Shown: in pieces, positions 4,734-5,713 of the stretch | Layout of the letters: each line of letters opens with the position of its first letter | How positions within the stretch are numbered: the stretch's first letter is position 1 | Assembly: GCA_937868245.1 (NCBI GenBank) | Contig: CALMMI010000501.1 | Location: 1-5,713 of the forward strand | Reading direction: 5' to 3' | From: an uncultured Ignavibacteria bacterium | GTDB taxonomy: Bacteria; Bacteroidota; Ignavibacteria; Kapaibacteriales; UBA961 | Length of the DNA stretch: 5,713 nucleotides | The notes under the pieces: generated by a model | Seen by the model: the letters and a program-made list of their open reading frames with translations, nothing else | What the model was told of the DNA's origin: nothing | Database searches by the model: none | Made by a program: the position numbers and the translations under genes

Positions 4734-5713
4734 ATGGAGCCAATTCAAGCTACAATCCGCATCGAACGGGGACGCATTCAATCTGTTGAACCTATGTTGG
4801 GTGGTGTGAAGATAATTTCCGAGACGGGAATTGATTTTTACCCTGATTGCTGGGCTTTGCCGGGGTTTGTTGATTCTCATGCACATATACTGGGATTGGG
4901 GTCAAAGCTAAGAGGGCTCTCGTTGTACGGTGCTGAAAGTGCCGAAGAATGCGTTGGAAGAGCAATTATGCACTCTGTTACTCGCGGAGGGTGGATTATC
5001 GGAATGGGATGGAATCAGCAATTATGGACTGTAAAACAATACCCAACAAAACATTATCTTGACTCTGCTTTTGAAGATGTTCCTGTTTATTTATCAAGAG
5101 CTGACGGACATGCTGCCTGGGTAAATTCAAAAGCTCTTGCTATTGCAGGAGTAGTAGCTTCAACACCAAATCCGTCCGGAGGAGAAATCCAAAAAGATAA
5201 GAGCGGGAATCCAACCGGCATTTTAATTGACAATGCAATGGATTTGGTCAGGAAGTTTATTCCTGCGCATACAATCGACGAACAGATTTCCATGTTAAGA
5301 TCAAGTGCGGATCATTGCATAAGTCATGGTATTACTGAAGTTCACGACATGGACGTTGCTCCTCATTTGCTTCCAATTTTCAGCCAATTAGCTGAACGCG
5401 CAGAACTCCCAATCCGAGTACAATCCTATGTTAAAGCACAAGATAACGAATGGATGCACGAAGGTTTGCTACCTGCTGTAGGTGAATTTTTTAGAGTATG
5501 CGGATTAAAGTATTATGCTGATGGTGCATTGGGTTCACGTGGGGGTGCACTTCTTGAACCATATTCTGATGCTTCTCATACAAAAGGTCTGTTTCTTATA
5601 ACAGAGCATGACTTATTCCGAAAAGCCAAAATTGGATTAGAATACCAGTGGGATATTTCCACACATGCAATCGGAGATGCAGCCAATAGAATGGTATTGA
5701 ACGTTTACGAAAT
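4734..5713 (+). CDS. Amidohydrolase_3 family (YtcJ-like) metal-dependent hydrolase (partial; C-terminus beyond the window)
   Basis: Reading from the ATG at 4734 gives 326 residues open to the window edge; family members are usually about 530-560 long, so roughly 60 percent is present. Landmarks: a short N-terminal beta-sandwich part (1-40); LPGFVDSHAH (42-51) with the metal-binding HxH at H49 and H51; GMGWNQQLW (90-98); SRADGHAAWVNSKAL (121-135); GILIDNAMDLV (162-172); GITEVHDMD (199-207); LKYYADGALGSRGGAL (258-273); and STHAIGDAAN (309-318) with the expected ligand H311. These identify a metal-dependent amidohydrolase of the YtcJ/NfdA group, which hydrolyses amides such as N-substituted formamides; the true substrate is unknown. 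No signal peptide is visible, so it is probably cytoplasmic. An in-frame stop at 4713-4715 with no ATG between it and 4734 fixes the start. I find no clear -33/-7 promoter in the short gap after the ferredoxin terminator, so its transcription start is unresolved. Confidence 0.93.
   Translation, partial: MEPIQATIRIERGRIQSVEPMLGGVKIISETGIDFYPDCWALPGFVDSHAHILGLGSKLRGLSLYGAESAEECVGRAIMHSVTRGGWIIGMGWNQQLWTVKQYPTKHYLDSAFEDVPVYLSRADGHAAWVNSKALAIAGVVASTPNPSGGEIQKDKSGNPTGILIDNAMDLVRKFIPAHTIDEQISMLRSSADHCISHGITEVHDMDVAPHLLPIFSQLAERAELPIRVQSYVKAQDNEWMHEGLLPAVGEFFRVCGLKYYADGALGSRGGALLEPYSDASHTKGLFLITEHDLFRKAKIGLEYQWDISTHAIGDAANRMVLNVYE

Noticed and set aside
4701..5293. Minus-strand ORFs across the start of the amidohydrolase
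   Set aside because: The plus-strand frame is open from 4734 to the window edge and carries the amidohydrolase motifs.

Overview
This window carries ordinary chromosomal housekeeping genes from a member of the Bacteroidota/Chlorobiota (FCB) group. The placement is an inference from three signs: QueA and ferredoxin sequences of the Bacteroidota type, start codons without clear Shine-Dalgarno sequences, and promoter-like sites matching the Bacteroidota form (TTTG, about 19-21 bp, then TAnnTTTG). The exact lineage cannot be fixed from the sequence alone.

Layout, left to right. (1) <1-456, minus strand: the N-terminal 152 residues of a metallo-beta-lactamase-fold hydrolase, probably of the beta-CASP RNA-processing type, cut by the window edge. 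(2) 457-691: an intergenic stretch with three copies of a short repeat around an 18-bp hairpin that probably ends the queA transcript. (3) 692-1735, minus strand: queA, the penultimate enzyme of queuosine synthesis in tRNA. (4) 1736-2001: a divergent intergenic region in which a 17-bp palindrome supplies mirror-image -7 elements for leftward (queA) and rightward (uvrB) transcription. (5) 2002-4044, plus strand: a complete uvrB for nucleotide excision repair. (6) 4045-4288: a cluster of four consecutive hairpins that looks like a dispersed intergenic element, followed by a -7 box. (7) 4289-4636, plus strand: a 2[4Fe-4S] ferredoxin. (8) 4668-4702: a strong rho-independent terminator. (9) 4734->5713, plus strand: the N-terminal 326 residues of an Amidohydrolase_3 (YtcJ-like) metal-dependent hydrolase, cut by the window edge.

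The genes do not form one pathway: RNA processing, tRNA modification, DNA repair, electron transfer and amide hydrolysis lie side by side as mostly separate transcription units. I see no mobile-element gene, CRISPR array, tRNA or rRNA, and no convincing undescribed multi-gene system. The most interesting material is non-coding: the symmetric divergent promoter, the four-hairpin element after uvrB, and the short repeats around the queA terminator.
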